Below are positions 1 through 8,906 of a stretch of 64,000 bases of DNA, piece by piece (position 1 is the stretch's first letter; every line of letters starts with the position of its first letter). Under the pieces are notes generated by a model that ran no database searches, was not told where the DNA came from, and saw nothing but the letters and a program-made list of their open reading frames with translations. This DNA is from Lysobacteraceae bacterium NML03-0222 (GTDB taxonomy: Bacteria > Pseudomonadota > Gammaproteobacteria > Xanthomonadales > Xanthomonadaceae): positions 62,001 to 126,000 of the forward strand of contig NWQM01000003.1 of assembly GCA_002798195.1 (NCBI GenBank), in the 5' to 3' direction. The position numbers and the translations under genes were made by a program.

Positions 1-990
1 GGTCTGGAAACGCTGCGCGAAGTCGGCAACTTCGATTACGGCGCCACCGAAAAGCAGGAGGTCTGGCGCGATGGCAAAACCGTGCTGTATCGCTTCGTCG
101 GCGAGAAAAAGCCCACGGCCAAGGTGCCGCTGCTCATCAGCTATGCCCTGGTCAACCGCCCCTACATGATTGACCTGCAGGACAACCGCTCGCTGGTGAA
201 GGGGTTGCTTGAGCGCGGCGAAGATATCTATGTGTTGGACTGGGGTTATCCAGACCGCTCCGACCGTTATCTCGACCTTGAAGACTATGTGCAGCGCTTT
301 ATCGGCGGCGCGGTGGATTATCTGCGCAAGGCGCACCGGCAAGAGAGCGTGAATCTGCTGGGCATCTGTCAGGGCGGCGTGCTCTCGCTGTGTTATGCCG
401 CACTCAACCCGGAAAAAGTCCGCAATCTCATCACCATGGTGACGCCGGTGGACTTCCAGACCCCGGACAATATGCTCTCCAACTGGACGCGCGGGCTGGA
501 TGTGGACTTGTTCGTCGATACGCTTGGCAATATTCCGGCTGACTTGATGAATTTCTCCTACCTGATGCTCAAGCCCTTCCGCCTAAACCTGCAAAAATAT
601 GTGGGCATGGTGGACATTCTTGATGATGCCAAGGCGATGGAAGACTTCCTGCGCATGGAAAAATGGATTTTCGACTCGCCCGATCAAGCCGGTGAAGCCT
701 TCCGCCAGTTCATCAAGCAGTTTTATCAGCAAAACGGCTTCATCAATGGCGGGGTGCGCATTGGCGATGAAGAAGTGGATCTTGGCTTTGTCGATATGCC
801 GGTGCTGAATATCTATGCCGAGCAGGATCATCTGGTGCCGCCGGATGCCTCGCGGGCGCTGAAAAAATTGGTCGGCAGCGAGGACTATACCGAGCTCAGT
901 TTCCGTGGTGGACATATCGGCATTTATGTCTCCAGTCGTGCGCAAAAAGAAGTGCCGGACACCATCCACAACTGGCTGCGCAAGCGTTGA
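1..990 (+). CDS. phaC: Class III poly(3-hydroxyalkanoate) synthase catalytic subunit PhaC, 5' end missing
   Basis: This is the catalytic subunit of class III PHA synthase, which polymerises hydroxyacyl-CoA into storage polyester together with PhaE. The reading frame is open from base 1, so the gene begins outside the window; 329 codons are visible and the family is about 355 residues, so roughly 25 residues are missing. The alpha/beta-hydrolase lipase-like box GICQGG carries the catalytic Cys at visible codon 123. The Asp of EQDH (codon 276) and the His of GGHIG (codon 305) complete the triad. The internal GTG at 82 is unlikely to be the start because the upstream codons (YGATEKQEVWRDGK) match the family N-terminus. 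PhaE is expected just upstream but is not visible. Confidence 0.93.
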   Translation, partial: GLETLREVGNFDYGATEKQEVWRDGKTVLYRFVGEKKPTAKVPLLISYALVNRPYMIDLQDNRSLVKGLLERGEDIYVLDWGYPDRSDRYLDLEDYVQRFIGGAVDYLRKAHRQESVNLLGICQGGVLSLCYAALNPEKVRNLITMVTPVDFQTPDNMLSNWTRGLDVDLFVDTLGNIPADLMNFSYLMLKPFRLNLQKYVGMVDILDDAKAMEDFLRMEKWIFDSPDQAGEAFRQFIKQFYQQNGFINGGVRIGDEEVDLGFVDMPVLNIYAEQDHLVPPDASRALKKLVGSEDYTELSFRGGHIGIYVSSRAQKEVPDTIHNWLRKR

Positions 991-997
991 TTGCCGC

Positions 998-1321
998 ATG
1001 TGGCCGGAAGCTGCCTCCGATACGGCCATGCCGATGCGCATGGCTGCACTGTTCAAGGCGGTTGATGAAGCCCTGTTTCATCTCTGGGACCCGATAGGCG
1101 TGGCGGAAGTGGCCGCTGCCCATGAGGTGCGTGATGAATACTGCGGCTATGTCGCGGCTGTTGTGGCTGCCTTGCAGCAGGGCATGGATGCGCAGGCGCT
1201 GGCGGCATACCTGGACATGCTTGCGCGCGAGCAGATGGGCATTGAAGGCCGGGACATCAGCAAGAAAAGCCAGGTCACGGCCAATGCATTGCTTGACTGC
1301 TATCGCCATTGGCAAGCATGA
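998..1321 (+). CDS. Hypothetical protein with WDPIGV motif
   Basis: A 107-residue protein with no predicted signal peptide or membrane segment. The N-terminal half carries LWDPIGV followed by VRDEYCGY, a pattern I associate with small conserved bacterial proteins of unknown function (DUF1871-like); that link is from memory and tentative. The ATG at 998 was chosen; the ATG at 1028 is an alternative. It starts 7 bases after phaC and its TGA overlaps the next start codon in an ATGA arrangement, so it is probably co-transcribed with phaC and translationally coupled to the downstream membrane protein. No function is assigned. Confidence 0.6.
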   Translation: MWPEAASDTAMPMRMAALFKAVDEALFHLWDPIGVAEVAAAHEVRDEYCGYVAAVVAALQQGMDAQALAAYLDMLAREQMGIEGRDISKKSQVTANALLDCYRHWQA

Positions 1322-1791
1322 AAGCGCATGGCCTTCGTCGGGTTTTGCAGTGCCTGTTGCGATTACTGGGCGTGGCGTGGACTTTGCCCAACAGCCTGAT
1401 GGGCTTGTTGCTCGGGATTTGTGCAACTCCCTGGGGCGCAAGGCCGCGCTTGAGCCGCAGCGATTTTGCCTTGGTATTTGACCGCTGGCCTTGGGGACCG
1501 GGCGGTGCGATGACGCTGGGCAATGTCATCATCAATACCGCTGCCGACTTGGAAGCGCTTTGCTCGACCTATGCGCATCAGGCTGGGCTATGCCAGGAAC
1601 CACGGGTGAGAATCGGCAGTCACGAACGCGCCCATGTCTGGCAATACATGCTGCTCGGGCCGTTTTTTCTGCCGTTGTATTTCCTGCTGGGCGGCATCAG
1701 CGCACGCAACCCACTGGAGCGCGCCGCCGACCGCTATGCACTGGGGCAGGGCAGCTGGTGGCCTTGGCAGAGCAGTATCAAATTGCAATGA
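1318..1791 (+). CDS. Small membrane protein with HExxH (zincin-like) motif
   Basis: A 157-residue protein with two hydrophobic stretches (roughly residues 9-40 and 108-125). Between and around them lie SHERAHVWQY, an HExxH motif, and downstream NPLERAADRYA, whose Glu is placed as a third zinc ligand would be in gluzincins or M48-like peptidases. I recall similar conserved proteins annotated only as hypothetical. A peptidase-like zinc site near the membrane is an inference; no catalytic activity can be claimed. The start overlaps the stop of the upstream gene (ATGA), arguing for coupled expression. It is followed by the rpsT terminator from the opposite strand. Confidence 0.65.
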   Translation: MKAHGLRRVLQCLLRLLGVAWTLPNSLMGLLLGICATPWGARPRLSRSDFALVFDRWPWGPGGAMTLGNVIINTAADLEALCSTYAHQAGLCQEPRVRIGSHERAHVWQYMLLGPFFLPLYFLLGGISARNPLERAADRYALGQGSWWPWQSSIKLQ

Positions 1792-1809
1792 GGGGTAGAG
1801 GCATCCAAT

Positions 1810-1838
1810 AAAAAACCCCGCACTCCAATGCGGGGTTT
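1810..1838 (-). terminator. Rho-independent terminator of rpsT
   Basis: A 10-bp stem (AAACCCCGCA / TGCGGGGTTT) with a 6-base loop. Read on the minus strand it is followed by a T-run, so it suits termination of rpsT; on the plus strand it may also stop transcripts from the phaC side. Confidence 0.85.
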
Positions 1839-1875
1839 GGGCATCAAATTCTATTTGACGCAAGAACAAGCAAAA

Positions 1876-2145
1876 TCAGCCTGCTTTCAGCGCCTTGATG
1901 CGAGCGTTCAGACGGCTCTTGTGACGAGCAGCCTTGTTCTTGTGGATGAGGCCACGCGAGGCAAAGCGGTCAAGCAGCGGCTGGGCGACGGCGAATGCAG
2001 CAGCAGCAGTTTCGGCATCACCAGCCTGTAGCGCCTTGAGCACTTTCTTGACCGAAGTGCGGAGCATGGAACGCTGGCTGTTGTTGCGCGCATTGCGAAC
2101 GATGGTTTGCTTGGCGCGCTTTTGGGCGGACTTGATATTGGCCAC
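1876..2145 (-). CDS. rpsT: 30S ribosomal protein S20
   Basis: An 89-residue ribosomal protein S20, a primary 16S rRNA binding protein of the small subunit. The start VANIKSAQKRAKQ matches the family N-terminus (M/V-ANIKSAKKR), which fixes the start at the GTG at 2145 rather than any upstream codon; AAAGG lies a few bases before it. Lys/Arg/Ala-rich helical composition and length are typical. It is divergent from murJ, a common order in gammaproteobacteria, with a 108-base shared intergenic region. Confidence 0.97.
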   Translation of the reverse strand: MANIKSAQKRAKQTIVRNARNNSQRSMLRTSVKKVLKALQAGDAETAAAAFAVAQPLLDRFASRGLIHKNKAARHKSRLNARIKALKAG

Positions 2146-2253
2146 AGGAAAACCTTTGGAAATCGTGAAGGGGTCAACGTGTCGCAAAATGCGATAGCAG
2201 GTTAGTATGCAGCCTTTTGATGCAAGCGTCAACAAAGCTTAAGGAGTCAGGCG

Positions 2254-3873
2254 ATGCCCCGGAATGATGTGACTGCCACGGAGGCGGAAAATTCGCCAAA
2301 ATCAGCGGGAAAAACACTGCGCGGTGGCGGCATGCTGCGTTCAACGGCCGTATTTACGGCAATGACGTTTCTCTCCCGCATTGCCGGGTATTTGCGCGAT
2401 TGGCTGCAAGCCAGCCTGTTCGGTGCCGGGCCTGCGGTCAGTGCCTTCGTGGTCGCCTACCGCATTCCCAATTATCTGCGGCGGATTTTTGCCGAAGGCT
2501 CATTTTCTTCGGCATTTGTGCCGGTGCTCACCGAGCTGCGCGAGAAAGGCGATGAAAAGGCCGTGCAGGATTTCATGAATCATATCGCTGGCGCCTTGCT
2601 GGCCGCGGTGATTGTGGTCAGTGGCCTTGGCATGCTGGCCGCCCCGTGGATTGCCAAGGGCTTTTTGTTGTTTGCGCCGGCCGGGACTGAGACCGTGCCG
2701 CTGGCGGCGGAAATGCTGCGTATTACCTTTCCGTATCTGACCTTTATTTCGATGACGGCACTGGCAGGTGCAGCGCTTAACAGCTTCCGCCAGTTCGGCC
2801 TGCCCGCATTTGCGCCCATTCTGCACAATCTGGCTTTGATTGCGGCGATGCTGTTTCTGGCCAAACACCTGGAAGTGCCGGAAAAAGCGCTGGCCTGGGG
2901 GGTGCTGGCCGCAGGCATTTTGCAAATGCTGCTGCTTTGGCCGGCTTTGGGGCGGCTGGGGATTCGCCCGCGTTTTGCCTTCAATTTCAAGCATGAAGGC
3001 GTGCGCCGGGTATTCAAACTGATGTTGCCGACAATTTTTTCCTCGTCTGTGGCGCAAGTGAATGTGCTGGTGGGCACCTTGTTTGCCTCGCTCCTGGTGC
3101 CTGCTGCGCAGTCTTGGCTGTATTACTCCGACCGTCTGACCGAGCTGCCGCTGGGGCTGTTTGGCGTCGCCATTGGCACGGTGATTTTGCCTGCGCTCTC
3201 GCGCCACCATGCGCGCGCCGATGAGGCCGGTTACTCGCAAGCCCTGGACTGGGGCTTGCGTATCGTGCTGCTGCTTGGCATTCCGGCAGCGGTGGGATTG
3301 ATTTTGCTGGCCTCGCCGCTGACCATTTCGCTGTTCCGCTATGGCGCGTTCACCAGCGAGGACAGCCGCATGGTCGGCTATGCGCTGTCGGCCATGTGCG
3401 TGGGCATCCCGGCGTTCATGCTGAGCAAAGTATTGCTCTCGGCCTTCTATTCTCGCAAGGACACCAAAACCCCGATGCGCGCGGCCATCTGGACGGTAGT
3501 ATGCAATGTGCTGCTGATTGCCGGGCTGGTGACCCCGCTTTGGAAAATCGGCTCACCCATCGCCCATGTCGGCATTGCCGCAGCCACAGCCATTGCCGGG
3601 ATATTCAATGCGGCACTGCTGCTGCACTGGTTGCGCCGCGATGGCATTTATCAGCCACAGCCGGGCTGGATGCGCTGGCTGATGAGCCTGGCGCTTGCCG
3701 CATTGGCAATGGCAGCAGTGGTCTGGGGCTTGCGTGAATGGATCGGCGACTTTGCCCCACTGCCTGCGATGAAACGCTGGTTCTGGCTACTGATGATCGT
3801 GGGCAGTGGCGCACTGACTTATGCGGCGATGCTGCTTGCGTTCGGGCTGCGCCCACGCGATTTGCGGCACTGA
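2254..3873 (+). CDS. murJ: Lipid II flippase MurJ
   Basis: A 539-residue inner-membrane protein of the MATE-like MurJ family, which moves lipid II across the membrane for peptidoglycan synthesis. The conserved core begins at MLRSTAVFTAMTFLSRIAGY (residues 27-46) followed by about 14 hydrophobic segments to the end. The N-terminal 26 residues are a hydrophilic extension. AAGGAG lies just upstream of the ATG at 2254. Terminated by the palindrome at 3942-3981. Divergent from rpsT. Confidence 0.95.
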   Translation: MPRNDVTATEAENSPKSAGKTLRGGGMLRSTAVFTAMTFLSRIAGYLRDWLQASLFGAGPAVSAFVVAYRIPNYLRRIFAEGSFSSAFVPVLTELREKGDEKAVQDFMNHIAGALLAAVIVVSGLGMLAAPWIAKGFLLFAPAGTETVPLAAEMLRITFPYLTFISMTALAGAALNSFRQFGLPAFAPILHNLALIAAMLFLAKHLEVPEKALAWGVLAAGILQMLLLWPALGRLGIRPRFAFNFKHEGVRRVFKLMLPTIFSSSVAQVNVLVGTLFASLLVPAAQSWLYYSDRLTELPLGLFGVAIGTVILPALSRHHARADEAGYSQALDWGLRIVLLLGIPAAVGLILLASPLTISLFRYGAFTSEDSRMVGYALSAMCVGIPAFMLSKVLLSAFYSRKDTKTPMRAAIWTVVCNVLLIAGLVTPLWKIGSPIAHVGIAAATAIAGIFNAALLLHWLRRDGIYQPQPGWMRWLMSLALAALAMAAVVWGLREWIGDFAPLPAMKRWFWLLMIVGSGALTYAAMLLAFGLRPRDLRH

Positions 3874-3941
3874 TTGCTTTTGACCTTGCAGCTGTGGCTG
3901 GTGCACTGTTTTGAGTCTGGTCAAGCGACTGGGAAATTGCA

Positions 3942-3981
3942 GATAACAAAAAACCCGCCTTACGGCGGGCTTTTTGTTATC
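3942..3981. terminator. Bidirectional terminator between murJ and tRNA-Ser
   Basis: A near-perfect palindrome: GATAACAAAAAACCCGCC, loop TTAC, then the complement ending in TTTTTGTTATC. T-runs are present on both strands, so it can end murJ on the plus strand and the tRNA-Ser transcript on the minus strand. Confidence 0.9.
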
Positions 3982-4074
3982 TGGCGGAGACTGAGGGATT
4001 CGAACCCTCGATAGAGCTTTTGACCCTATACTCCCTTAGCAGGGGAGCCCCTTCGGCCTCTCGGGCAAGTCTCC
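3982..4074 (-). tRNA. tRNA-Ser (anticodon GCU)
   Basis: On the minus strand the gene starts GGAGACTTGCCCGAG and ends with TCTCCGCCA; the acceptor stem pairs, the CCA is encoded, the long variable arm of class II tRNAs is present, and the T-loop GGTTCGAATCC is canonical. The anticodon loop reads CTGCTAA, giving GCU (serine). 93 nt. It lies upstream of the murJ terminator and downstream of csrA on the same strand. Confidence 0.97.
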
Positions 4075-4125
4075 TGAAATATGTTCTGCTGACGTTGCCG
4101 TAAGCAGGCTGGCTAGAATAACAAG

Positions 4126-4332
4126 TTATTCGCCAGAGGGCAAATATTCTTTTGCGCCGCCATTATTGGCTTCATCGTGAATACGGCGATAGATTTCTTC
4201 GCGGTGTACGGCGACATCCTTGGGGGCGGTAATCCCTACACGAACTTGGTTGCCTTTGACACCGAGTACGGTGACGGTGACCGAGTCACCAATCATCAAG
4301 GTTTCGCCAACACGGCGGGTGAGAATCAACAT
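4126..4332 (-). CDS. csrA: Carbon storage regulator CsrA/RsmA
   Basis: A 68-residue global post-transcriptional regulator that binds GGA motifs in mRNA leaders. The sequence MLILTRRVGE and GNQVRVGITAPKDV are family hallmarks, and the RNA-contacting L4 and R44 are both present. AGGAGC lies just before the ATG at 4332. The order alaS-csrA-tRNA-Ser is widespread in gammaproteobacteria. The leader has its own -10-like TATAAT and a small hairpin exposing GGA, so autoregulation is plausible. Confidence 0.97.
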   Translation of the reverse strand: MLILTRRVGETLMIGDSVTVTVLGVKGNQVRVGITAPKDVAVHREEIYRRIHDEANNGGAKEYLPSGE

Positions 4333-4346
4333 GGTGTAAAGCTCCT

Positions 4347-4363
4347 GTGTGGCTGTCCCACAC
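4347..4363 (-). promoter_or_regulatory. GGA-containing hairpin in the csrA leader (possible CsrA autoregulatory site)
   Basis: In the transcript the leader reads GTGTGG-GACAG-CCACAC, a 6-bp stem with a GGGACA at the loop junction; the Shine-Dalgarno just downstream (CAGGAGC) supplies a second GGA. This is the geometry of known CsrA targets. Binding is inferred, not shown. Confidence 0.4.
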
Positions 4364-4371
4364 TTTTTTGC

Positions 4372-4377
4372 ATTATA
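4372..4377 (-). promoter_or_regulatory. -10 element of a csrA promoter
   Basis: TATAAT on the minus strand, about 40 bases upstream of the csrA start codon; no strong -35 is visible (TTCCAA or TTTCCA is the best candidate). It suggests csrA can be transcribed independently of alaS. Confidence 0.45.
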
Positions 4378-4437
4378 GACATTTAAGCGCTTGTTGGAAA
4401 AGCATAACAGTACTGTGAGAGCCGCGGCGCAGGATTT

Positions 4438-7071
4438 TTAGCTGGACGCGGCAAGCGATGTGGACAGTTCAGCCAAGGCCTCAATCAGCGCTGGGCTGTC
4501 CTCGCCGCCACCTTGCGCCATATCCGGGCGACCGCCACCCTTGCCGTTGATGCGGCGGGCGACACTGCCAAGGATTTCTCCGGCCTTGAACTTGCCCTGG
4601 GCACTGCCGGAAACCCCTGCGACCAAGGCCACCTTGCCGTTGCCATCGGCACCAGCCAGGACGATGACGGCATCGCCCAGTTGTTGCTTCAGGCTATCCA
4701 TGGCTTCGCGCAGGGCTTTGGCATCGAAGCCTTCCAGGCGCTCGGCCAGTACCTTGATGCCGCTGACATCTTGCGCCTTGCTGGCGAGGTCACGGGCAGC
4801 ACCACTGGCGGCCTTGGCCTTGATGGCTTCCAATTCGCGTTGCAGTTTCTTTTGTTGCTCCAGCAGCTGACGCAGCTTGTCCACGCTGTCGCTGGCGGCT
4901 CCGCCCAGGAGCCCCGCGATTTCGGCAAGACGCTGCTGCTCCTCGGCGATGTAGTCCAGTGCGGCCTGTCCGGTGACGGCTTCGATTCGGCGCACGCCAG
5001 CGGAGACACCGCCCTCGGAGATGATTTTGAACAGACCAATATCACCGGTGCGCTGGGCGTGGGTGCCGCCGCACAATTCGATGGAGCCTTCGCCGAACTT
5101 CAGCACGCGCACTTCATCGCCATATTTTTCGCCAAACAGCGCCATCGCACCGAAGTCGAGGGCTTCCTGCATGCCCATATGATGGATTTCGCCGGCATGA
5201 TTGGCGCGGATTTCGGCATTGACGCGGCGTTCGATTTCGGCGATTTCCGCAGCACTGACCGGCTGGAAGTGAGCGAAGTCAAAGCGCAGGCGGTCGGGAG
5301 CCACCAGCGAGCCTTTTTGTTGGGCGTGGCTGCCCAGCACCTGATGCAAGGCTGCGTGCATCAGGTGGGTGGCGCTGTGGTTGAGTACGGTGGCCTGACG
5401 GCGGTTGGCATCAATCCGGCCTTGCAGCTTGTCGCCGATTTTCAGCGTGCCAGAAGCAAGCTGGCCGATATGGCCATGAAACTGGCCGGCCAGCTTCAGC
5501 GTATTGCGCACGTCGATGCGGCTGCTGGCATTTTCCAGCGTGCCGGTATCGCCGACCTGGCCGCCGGATTCGGCATAGAACGGGGTACGGTCAAGAATCA
5601 CGACCAGCTCGTCACCGGCAGTGGCCTCGCTTATTGGCTTTCCGTCTTTGAGTAGGGCAATGACGGCCAGATCATCGTCCTGCACATGCGTATAGCCGGT
5701 GAATTGCGTCGGCGAAAGTTGTGCGACCAATTCGGCCGGGAGTTGAATGCCGCCGCCGAACTTGCCCGCAGCTCGAGCGGTGTCTTTTTGCTGCTGCATG
5801 GCGGCATTGAAGCCCTCCATGTCCACCGAAAGTCCACGCTCACGGGCGATATCGGCGGTCAAATCCACTGGGAAGCCGTAGGTGTCATACAGGCGGAAAG
5901 CCTCTTGGCCGGGAATGGTGCCGGCCGATTTTTCTGCCACTTCATTGAAAATGCGCATCCCGGCATCCAAGGTTTCGGCAAAACGCTCTTCTTCAGCCTT
6001 CAGGGCGCGCTCGATAGTGGCGCGTTCATTGCGCAGAATCGGATAGGCCTCGCCCATCAGGGCGTCGAGGGTTTCCACCAGTTTGTGGAAAAACGGCTGG
6101 CGCACGCCCAGCATCCAGCCGTGGCGCAGGGCGCGGCGGATGATGCGGCGCAGTACATAGCCACGGCCTTCGTTGGAGGGCAATACGCCATCGGCAATCA
6201 GGAAGCTGGCAGCACGGATATGGTCGGCAACCACACGCAGCGATTTGTTGTCAAGGTCGGTGGTGCCGGTTAACTCGGCGGCACGGCGAATCAGTGTCTG
6301 GAACAGGTCGATTTCATAATTGGAATGCACGCCCTGCAGTACTGCAGCGATGCGCTCCAGCCCCATACCGGTATCCACGCAGGGCGCGGGCAGCGGGGTC
6401 AGGGTACCGTCGGCAGCACGGTCGAACTGCATGAACACGTTGTTCCAGATTTCGATGAAGCGATCGCCATCCTCATCCGGCGAGCCGGGCGGGCCACCGG
6501 CGTAAGCCTCGCCGTGGTCGTAGAAGATTTCAGTACATGGGCCGCAGGGGCCGGTGTCAGCCATTTGCCAGAAGTTGTCCGAGGCAAATGGCGCGCCCTT
6601 GTTGTCGCCAATCCGGATGATGCGGTCTTCTGGCAGACCAATCACATCGCGCCAGATGGCAAAGGATTCGTCATCGGTGTGATAAACGGTGGCAAGCAAG
6701 CGCTCCTTGGGCAGCTTCCAGACTTCAGTCAGCAACTCCCAAGCCCAGCTAATGGCTTCTTTCTTGAAGTAATCGCCGAACGACCAGTTGCCCAGCATCT
6801 CGAAGAAAGTGTGGTGGCGGGCGGTATAGCCTACCGAATCGAGGTCATTGTGCTTGCCGCCGGCGCGCAGGCAGCGCTGCACATCGGCGGCACGCACATA
6901 ATTGCGTTTTTCTGCACCCAGAAACACGTCCTTGAATTGCACCATGCCGGAGTTAGTGAACAGCAGGGTGGGGTCATTGCCCGGCACCAGCGGGGCGGAA
7001 GGCACGATGGTATGGCCGCGGGCGGCAAAGAAATCGAGAAACTCTCGGCGGATTTCGGCAGTGGTTTTCAT
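4438..7071 (-). CDS. alaS: Alanyl-tRNA synthetase
   Basis: An 877-residue class II synthetase that charges tRNA-Ala and edits mischarged Ser/Gly. The start MKTTAEIRREFLDFF at 7071 matches the family; the longer open frame to 7164 has an atypical Pro/Cys-rich extension and is not used. The catalytic domain is followed by the editing domain with HSATH and CGGTH zinc/editing motifs, then a C-terminal domain with the Gly-rich GKGGGRPDMAQGGG. Length matches E. coli AlaS (about 875). Upstream of csrA on the same strand. Confidence 0.97.
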   Translation of the reverse strand: MKTTAEIRREFLDFFAARGHTIVPSAPLVPGNDPTLLFTNSGMVQFKDVFLGAEKRNYVRAADVQRCLRAGGKHNDLDSVGYTARHHTFFEMLGNWSFGDYFKKEAISWAWELLTEVWKLPKERLLATVYHTDDESFAIWRDVIGLPEDRIIRIGDNKGAPFASDNFWQMADTGPCGPCTEIFYDHGEAYAGGPPGSPDEDGDRFIEIWNNVFMQFDRAADGTLTPLPAPCVDTGMGLERIAAVLQGVHSNYEIDLFQTLIRRAAELTGTTDLDNKSLRVVADHIRAASFLIADGVLPSNEGRGYVLRRIIRRALRHGWMLGVRQPFFHKLVETLDALMGEAYPILRNERATIERALKAEEERFAETLDAGMRIFNEVAEKSAGTIPGQEAFRLYDTYGFPVDLTADIARERGLSVDMEGFNAAMQQQKDTARAAGKFGGGIQLPAELVAQLSPTQFTGYTHVQDDDLAVIALLKDGKPISEATAGDELVVILDRTPFYAESGGQVGDTGTLENASSRIDVRNTLKLAGQFHGHIGQLASGTLKIGDKLQGRIDANRRQATVLNHSATHLMHAALHQVLGSHAQQKGSLVAPDRLRFDFAHFQPVSAAEIAEIERRVNAEIRANHAGEIHHMGMQEALDFGAMALFGEKYGDEVRVLKFGEGSIELCGGTHAQRTGDIGLFKIISEGGVSAGVRRIEAVTGQAALDYIAEEQQRLAEIAGLLGGAASDSVDKLRQLLEQQKKLQRELEAIKAKAASGAARDLASKAQDVSGIKVLAERLEGFDAKALREAMDSLKQQLGDAVIVLAGADGNGKVALVAGVSGSAQGKFKAGEILGSVARRINGKGGGRPDMAQGGGEDSPALIEALAELSTSLAASS

Positions 7072-7214
7072 GGCTGGACAAAAGAATGGTCTGGCAGGCA
7101 AGCACGGACTTGCCCGCAGCGTCCCGACGAGGACGGGCGGGCAGGGCTTGCACAAGGCTGCCAAGATTAACAGGGCTTAGGCACTATTTGCGGCCATAGT
7201 CACTGAAAATCAAG

Positions 7215-7721
7215 TCAGAAATCCTCGTCAAACAGATCGCCACTGATGGCTTGACGCATTTGTTCGCGGGTAAAGCCGCGACGCAGCAGCAGGTCGGCAG
7301 CTTTGCGCTGACGTGCCGGGTCGTGGCGCAGGGTATCGCCAAAACGGCGCTGTATCAGCTCATGCGCCAATTGGCTCCAATTTTCTTCAATTGAATCAAT
7401 GGCTTGTCGGATGAGGTCGCTTTCCAGCCCGTGTGCGACAAGCTCGGCGCGGATATGCAGTGGCCCATAGCCCTGCATGGCGCGGTTGCGGGTGAGACTC
7501 TCGGCAAAGCGCGCGTTGCTTTGCCAGCCTGCATCGGCCATTTGCTCAACGGCGCTAGTGGCTTCTTCATGGCTGATGCCACGCGCCTGGAGTTTCAGCA
7601 ACAGCTCTTTGCGGGAATGTTCGCGGCGAACCAGAAGCCCCAGCGCACGCTGCGCCGGGGTCTGTTCGCGCCGCTGCCGACGGCGGCGGGGCACTTCACC
7701 ATCGACAGGCGGCTGGCTCAT
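7215..7721 (-). CDS. recX: RecA regulatory protein RecX
   Basis: A 168-residue RecX protein that modulates RecA filament growth. Three-helix repeats typical of the family are visible: REHSRKELLLKLQARG, LTRNRAMQGYGPLHIRAEL and RKAADLLLRRGFTREQMRQAI. The start ATG at 7721 overlaps the recA TGA (ATGA), so recX is translationally coupled to recA, as is usual. The first 20 residues are Arg-rich. Confidence 0.93.
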   Translation of the reverse strand: MSQPPVDGEVPRRRRQRREQTPAQRALGLLVRREHSRKELLLKLQARGISHEEATSAVEQMADAGWQSNARFAESLTRNRAMQGYGPLHIRAELVAHGLESDLIRQAIDSIEENWSQLAHELIQRRFGDTLRHDPARQRKAADLLLRRGFTREQMRQAISGDLFDEDF

Positions 7722-8758
7722 TCCTCTGCACCGTCGCTGTCACCGCCTTCTTCACGTGGCGCATCTTCGGGAATGAATTTCTCGCGCAACTGGGCTTCGA
7801 GCTTGGCGGCAGCCTGCGGATTTTCCTTGAAATAGCCGCGGGCGTTTTCCTTGCCCTGGCCGATGCGTTCGCCGTCATAGCTGTACCAGGCGCCGGCCTT
7901 TTCCACCAACTTGGCATTGACGCCCATTTCAATCAGCTCGCCTTCGCGGCTGATGCCCTCGCCGTAAAGGATCTCGGTGACGACTTGCTTGAACGGCGGT
8001 GCCAGTTTGTTCTTGACGACCTTGATTCGGGTTTGGTTGCCGATGATTTCCTCGCCCTTCTTGACCGAGCCGATACGGCGGATATCAAGGCGTACCGAAG
8101 CATAGAATTTGAGCGCATTGCCGCCGGTGGTGGTTTCCGGGCTTTGCCCGGGCATCATTGCGCCAATTTTCATGCGCAGCTGGTTGATGAAGATGACCAG
8201 GCAGTTGCTGCGCTTGATATTGCCGGTGAGCTTGCGCAATGCCTGACTCATCAGTCGTGCCTGCAGACCGGGAAGCTGGTCGCCCATGTCGCCTTCGATT
8301 TCGGCCTTGGGCGTGAGCGCGGCCACCGAGTCCACCACCACCATGTCCACCGCACCCGAGCGCACCAGCATGTCGGCAATTTCTAGTGCTTGCTCGCCGG
8401 TATCGGGCTGCGAGAGCAACAGGTCATCCACTTTCACGCCGAGCTTGGCAGCGTAGATGGGGTCGAGCGCGTGCTCGGCATCGATAAACGCCGCAGTGCC
8501 ACCGGCCTTTTGGCATTCGGCAATCGCTTGCAGCGTCAGAGTGGTTTTGCCGGAAGATTCGGGGCCGTAGATTTCCACCACCCGGCCTTTGGGCAGGCCG
8601 CCAATACCAAGAGCCAGATCAAGCATCAATGAGCCGGTGCCAACGGTTTCCACCTGCTCGATGGCACGGTCACCCATGCGCATCACCGAGCCCTTGCCGA
8701 ACTGCTTTTCAATTTGGGTAAGTGCGGCACTGAGTGCACGTTTGCGGTTCTCGTCCAT
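7718..8758 (-). CDS. recA: Recombinase RecA
   Basis: A 346-residue RecA that forms filaments on single-stranded DNA, performs strand exchange and triggers LexA self-cleavage. Walker A GPESSGKTT lies at residues 65-73 and the C-terminus is acidic (SDGAEE). The start MDENRKRALSAAL at 8758 is preceded by AAGGACAG at a good distance. It lies 148 bases downstream of lexA. No LexA box of the type seen before lexA is visible in that gap, so induction may come from the lexA promoter or from a box I do not recognise. Confidence 0.98.
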   Translation of the reverse strand: MDENRKRALSAALTQIEKQFGKGSVMRMGDRAIEQVETVGTGSLMLDLALGIGGLPKGRVVEIYGPESSGKTTLTLQAIAECQKAGGTAAFIDAEHALDPIYAAKLGVKVDDLLLSQPDTGEQALEIADMLVRSGAVDMVVVDSVAALTPKAEIEGDMGDQLPGLQARLMSQALRKLTGNIKRSNCLVIFINQLRMKIGAMMPGQSPETTTGGNALKFYASVRLDIRRIGSVKKGEEIIGNQTRIKVVKNKLAPPFKQVVTEILYGEGISREGELIEMGVNAKLVEKAGAWYSYDGERIGQGKENARGYFKENPQAAAKLEAQLREKFIPEDAPREEGGDSDGAEE

Positions 8759-8906
8759 GGGACTGTCCTTATATGTGATTGGGATGATGGGGGGAGTTTG
8801 CGGTATGGCTGTCGCAAAAGCTGCGACTGGGTCTGAATGCAATCAAAATATTTCTTGTGCCAGCGTGTTGATAGTGGAAAAACTGGCAGCGAGGGTCGGA
8901 AAACGG

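Noticed and set aside
8759..8906. Search for a LexA box directly upstream of recA
   Set aside because: CACTATCAAC-like sequence was considered but does not match TTAG-N6-TACTA or CTGT-N8-ACAG well enough to report.
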